In this document: piece by piece, positions 61,593 through 64,000 of the stretch
Position numbering within the stretch: position 1 is the first letter of the stretch
Layout: each line of letters starts with the position of its first letter
Assembly (NCBI GenBank): GCA_934436435.1
Contig: CAKSAN010000011.1
Coordinates: 90,589-154,588 of the forward strand
From: an uncultured Acetatifactor sp.
GTDB taxonomy: Bacteria > Bacillota > Clostridia > Lachnospirales > Lachnospiraceae
Reading direction: 5' to 3'
Length of the DNA: 64,000 nucleotides
Made by a program: the position numbers and the translations under genes
Notes under the pieces: model-generated
Database searches by the model: none
What the model was told of the DNA's origin: nothing
Seen by the model: only the letters and a program-made list of their open reading frames with translations

Positions 61593-62468
61593 TTAATTAT
61601 TTTCCACCTTCGGCTGCTTTTTCAGTCGGATGCGTATCACAACGTCCATCACCACTGCAAAAATCACCATACACAGGGATAATACCTGAGATACGGCAAG
61701 GGTCGTACCCGGAATAAACAGGGTGTCGGTGCGGATCCCTTCGATCCAGAATCTGCCCAGTCCATAGCCTCCGAAGTACAGCAGACAGATCTCTCCCTGA
61801 AACTTCTTGTGCTTGCGGTATACCAGCATAAGGATCAGGATCATGAGATTCCACAGACTTTCATAGAGGAATGTGGGGTGAACCTGAATGTAATTGGTTC
61901 CCTCGATAATATGGGCTGCCACATTTTCGGAAATATCCCGGCTGCGGACCGCTTCGATGGGAAGCCGCATGGCCAGAAAATTGTTCGTGTATTCGCCGAA
62001 TACTTCACGGTTCATAAAGTTGCCCCAGCGTCCGATGACCTGTCCCAGAATCAGTCCCGGCACACACAGATCTCCCAGCTGGAACGGATTGATCTTCTTG
62101 GTCTTACAGTAAATGAACAGTGTCAGAAATGCTCCGATCACACCGCCGTAGATCGCCATACCGCCGTTACGGGTATTGAAAATGCTTAGCAGATTGTCCT
62201 TGTAATAGTCCCAGGCGAATACCACGTAATAGATTCTGGCACCGATCACGGAAAAGATCACGGCATAAATGGCAAAGTCCCAAATGGTATCCGGATTCTG
62301 ACCGGTCACCTTTGCCTCATGTACCGCCATCAGGATTCCGGCCAGCACACCGATGCCGATGATCAGCCCGTAATAGGCGATCTCAAAGCCAAATACGGTA
62401 AAGCTTCTGGGCACATTTTCCAAATAAATGCCTAAATGGGGAAATGCAATATCTCCTGCATTCATCAT
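61593..62468 (-). CDS. lgt: Prolipoprotein diacylglyceryl transferase
   Basis: 291 residues, seven membrane helices. Transfers diacylglycerol from phosphatidylglycerol to the lipobox Cys. The Lgt signature RWGNFMNREVFGEY (about 148) and GGYGLGRFWIEGIRTDTL (about 240) are present. Two tandem terminators follow. A hairpin of the shared-core family lies upstream (62499-62545). Confidence 0.96.
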   Translation of the reverse strand: MMNAGDIAFPHLGIYLENVPRSFTVFGFEIAYYGLIIGIGVLAGILMAVHEAKVTGQNPDTIWDFAIYAVIFSVIGARIYYVVFAWDYYKDNLLSIFNTRNGGMAIYGGVIGAFLTLFIYCKTKKINPFQLGDLCVPGLILGQVIGRWGNFMNREVFGEYTNNFLAMRLPIEAVRSRDISENVAAHIIEGTNYIQVHPTFLYESLWNLMILILMLVYRKHKKFQGEICLLYFGGYGLGRFWIEGIRTDTLFIPGTTLAVSQVLSLCMVIFAVVMDVVIRIRLKKQPKVENN

Positions 62469-62498
62469 AGTATTGATTTCCTTTCCTACTTCTAAACT

Positions 62499-62545
62499 AA
62501 TAGATAGATTGCTCTGCCTGTAAGCAGTCTCGTAATCTGTCTATT
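62499..62545 (-). promoter_or_regulatory. Hairpin upstream of lgt, member of the shared-core family
   Basis: 12-bp arms AATAGATAGATT / AATCTGTCTATT (62499-62510 with 62534-62545; 11 of 12 complementary) enclose a 23-base centre with TACGAGACTGCTTACAGGC on the gene strand. It ends 31 bases before the lgt start, between ychF and lgt. Confidence 0.7.
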
Positions 62546-62558
62546 GCGGATCTTAGTA

Positions 62559-63656
62559 TTACACGTTGAATCGGAACAGAATTACATCGCCGTCCTGTAC
62601 CACATAGTCCTTGCCTTCCATGCCCACCAGACCTTTTTCACGGGCAGCTGCCAGGGAACCCTGTTCCAACAGATCCTTGTAGTTCACAACTTCTGCCTTG
62701 ATGAAGCCTCTCTCGAAATCGGAGTGGATCTTACCGGCTGCCTGAGGTGCCTTGGTACCGATCTTGATGGTCCATGCTCTGGTCTCATCCTCTCCTGCGG
62801 TCAGGAAGCTCATCAGTCCCAGAATATGATAACTTGCCTTGATCAGTTTCTCCAGACCGGATTCCTTTAATCCCAGATCGTCTAAGAACATTGCCTTCTC
62901 GTCATCGTCCAGTTCGGAAATCTCTTCCTCGATCTGTGCACAGATCACGAATACCTCACTGTTCTCGCTTGCTGCGAACTCTCTTACCTTTGTTACCATC
63001 TCATTGGATGCACCGTCGTCTGCCAGATCATCCTCGGATACATTGGCCGCATAGATCACAGGCTTGTAGGTCAGCAGATTGTATTCCTTTAACAGAGCCA
63101 GTTCGTCCTCATCGGTGACTTCCAGACTCTTCGCCATCTTACCGCTCTCCAGATGCTCCTTGATACGCTCTAAGAGTGCCAGTTCCTTGGCATAGGTCTT
63201 GTCCATTCTGGCTGCCTTGACTACTTTGGACAGTCTTCTCTCCAGTACTTCCAGATCTGCGAAGATCAACTCCAGATTGATGGTCTCGATGTCACGCAGA
63301 GGGTTTACACTGCCGTCTACGTGGATGACATTGGGATCTTCGAAACATCTTACCACATGTACGATGGCATCCACTTCACGAATGTTGCTTAAAAACTGGT
63401 TGCCCAGTCCCTCACCCTTGGAGGCACCCTTTACCAGACCTGCGATATCCACGAATTCGATCACAGCGGGGGTCACTTTCTTGGAATGATACATCTCTCC
63501 CAGTGCTTTCAGTCTGTCATCCGGAACTGTTACCACACCCACATTGGGGTCAATGGTACAGAAGGGATAGTTGGCGGATTCTGCTCCTGCCTTAGTGAGG
63601 GAATTGAAAAGTGTGCTCTTTCCCACATTGGGAAGACCCACGATACCAAGCTTCAT
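62559..63656 (-). CDS. ychF: Ribosome-binding ATPase YchF
   Basis: 365 residues. OBG-family P-loop protein that hydrolyses ATP rather than GTP. G1 [15 protein letters not shown]3 [23 protein letters not shown] in place of the usual G4 NKxD, and a C-terminal TGS domain ([24 protein letters not shown] ... [15 protein letters not shown]). Upstream of lgt. Confidence 0.95.
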   Translation of the reverse strand: MKLGIVGLPNVGKSTLFNSLTKAGAESANYPFCTIDPNVGVVTVPDDRLKALGEMYHSKKVTPAVIEFVDIAGLVKGASKGEGLGNQFLSNIREVDAIVHVVRCFEDPNVIHVDGSVNPLRDIETINLELIFADLEVLERRLSKVVKAARMDKTYAKELALLERIKEHLESGKMAKSLEVTDEDELALLKEYNLLTYKPVIYAANVSEDDLADDGASNEMVTKVREFAASENSEVFVICAQIEEEISELDDDEKAMFLDDLGLKESGLEKLIKASYHILGLMSFLTAGEDETRAWTIKIGTKAPQAAGKIHSDFERGFIKAEVVNYKDLLEQGSLAAAREKGLVGMEGKDYVVQDGDVILFRFNV

Positions 63657-63769
63657 GATTTATTTACCGTTCAGAAACCTTCCGGTTTACTGCCTTTCTT
63701 GTGTTTTCTCGATATTCAGCATTGCTCATTATAGCATATTTCCGCGCATTTGCAAATGGCGCAGGCGAT

Positions 63770-63919
63770 CTATTGTCCAAAATAAGTCTGGATCCCCGAC
63801 AGCAGTCCTTCCGCCAGTGTGTCAAGTGTCGCATCACTGTGGTCGGAATACCCGTTTCCCAGTTCCATATCCACGGAAGGAATCGTGCTGTAGGAGGTCT
63901 GGGTCAGATCAATGCTCAT
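63770..63919 (-). pseudogene. 3' end of an amidase-like gene, 5' part missing
   Basis: 49 codons from the ATG at 63919, which lacks a good Shine-Dalgarno; the frame stays open upstream to a TAA at 63947-63949. The peptide (STIPSVDMELGNGYSDHSDA, then LDTLAEGLLSGIQTYFGQ) looks like the end of an N-acetylmuramoyl-L-alanine-amidase-type cell-wall hydrolase. The rest of the domain is missing, and the adjacent AT-rich sequence with short inverted repeats may be the end of an insertion sequence that cut the gene. The window ends before this can be tested. The family call is tentative. Confidence 0.4.
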
Positions 63920-63920
63920 A

Positions 63921-64000
63921 GTTCCGGGAGTTTGACACTTCTTTTTTTAGTGTTTTAATACAAAGCCTTTATTTAAGCCATTTGTGGCTTATTTTTTTGT
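63921..64000. mobile_element. Possible insertion-sequence terminus at the right edge
   Basis: AT-rich sequence with GACACT/AGTGTT (near 63933-63952) and AAGCCA/TGGCTT (near 63974-63989) inverted repeats, lying exactly where the amidase-like coding sequence loses its 5' part. No transposase is visible inside the window. Confidence 0.25.

Overview
The window reads as a chromosomal segment of a flagellated, spore-forming member of the Lachnospiraceae (Clostridia, Firmicutes). The evidence is the gene content: CodY, PolC, SpoIIGA-sigE, sigG, sigK, SpoIIP, GPR and SpoVB, flagellar genes downstream of topA-codY, and Firmicutes-type gene orders such as rpsT / gpr-spoIIP-lepA-hemW and mraZ-rsmH-ftsL-PBP-PBP. 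It is almost entirely core genome. Most genes lie on the minus strand; the plus-strand genes are rpsT, a PHP phosphatase, spoVB and sigG. No CRISPR array, prophage or complete insertion sequence was found. The species cannot be named from the sequence.

Layout in minus-strand reading order, right to left. The right edge has the 3' end of an amidase-like gene next to sequence resembling a mobile-element end, then ychF and lgt, then a shortened division and cell-wall cluster (mraZ, rsmH, ftsL, two class B PBPs). That cluster runs directly into spoIIGA-sigE, because the usual murE-to-ftsZ block is not between them. Next come two small unknown genes, sigG on the opposite strand, ymxH, nrdR, a small unknown gene, spoVB (plus), an iscS-iscU-mnmA operon, an unknown gene, cardiolipin synthase with a DUF523 gene, a PHP phosphatase (plus) and the glycolytic set gap, pgk, tpiA. 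They are followed by an amidohydrolase, a DUF3877-like gene, a YdjG/YdjH-like membrane pair, an SH3b-NlpC/P60 hydrolase, a LacI-sensor GGDEF protein, rpsO-pnp, rpsT (plus) and gpr-spoIIP-lepA-hemW. The left third holds sigK, an HD-domain protein, pilT, comM, dprA, ispG, polC, two tandem tRNA-Glu genes, topA, codY and the flagellar genes flgB-flgC-fliE-fliF-fliG-fliH-fliI-fliJ, which run off the left edge.

The modules fit one lifestyle: motility under nutritional control (CodY beside the flagellar operon), sporulation sigma factors near the division cluster, DNA uptake and processing (DprA, ComM, PilT), and Fe-S/thiolation metabolism.

The less ordinary content is non-coding: (1) three 5'-UTR hairpins (tpiA, cls, lgt) that share a 19-nt core but have unrelated, self-complementary outer arms; (2) a long rpsO-pnp leader hairpin whose G-U pairs fit the transcribed strand; (3) an in-frame duplication of the pgk 3' end just after its stop; (4) a terminator-like hairpin between the two PBP genes that contains the second gene's Shine-Dalgarno; (5) four MraZ boxes before mraZ; (6) large palindromes around the tRNA-Glu/polC region. 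sigK has no pro-sequence.
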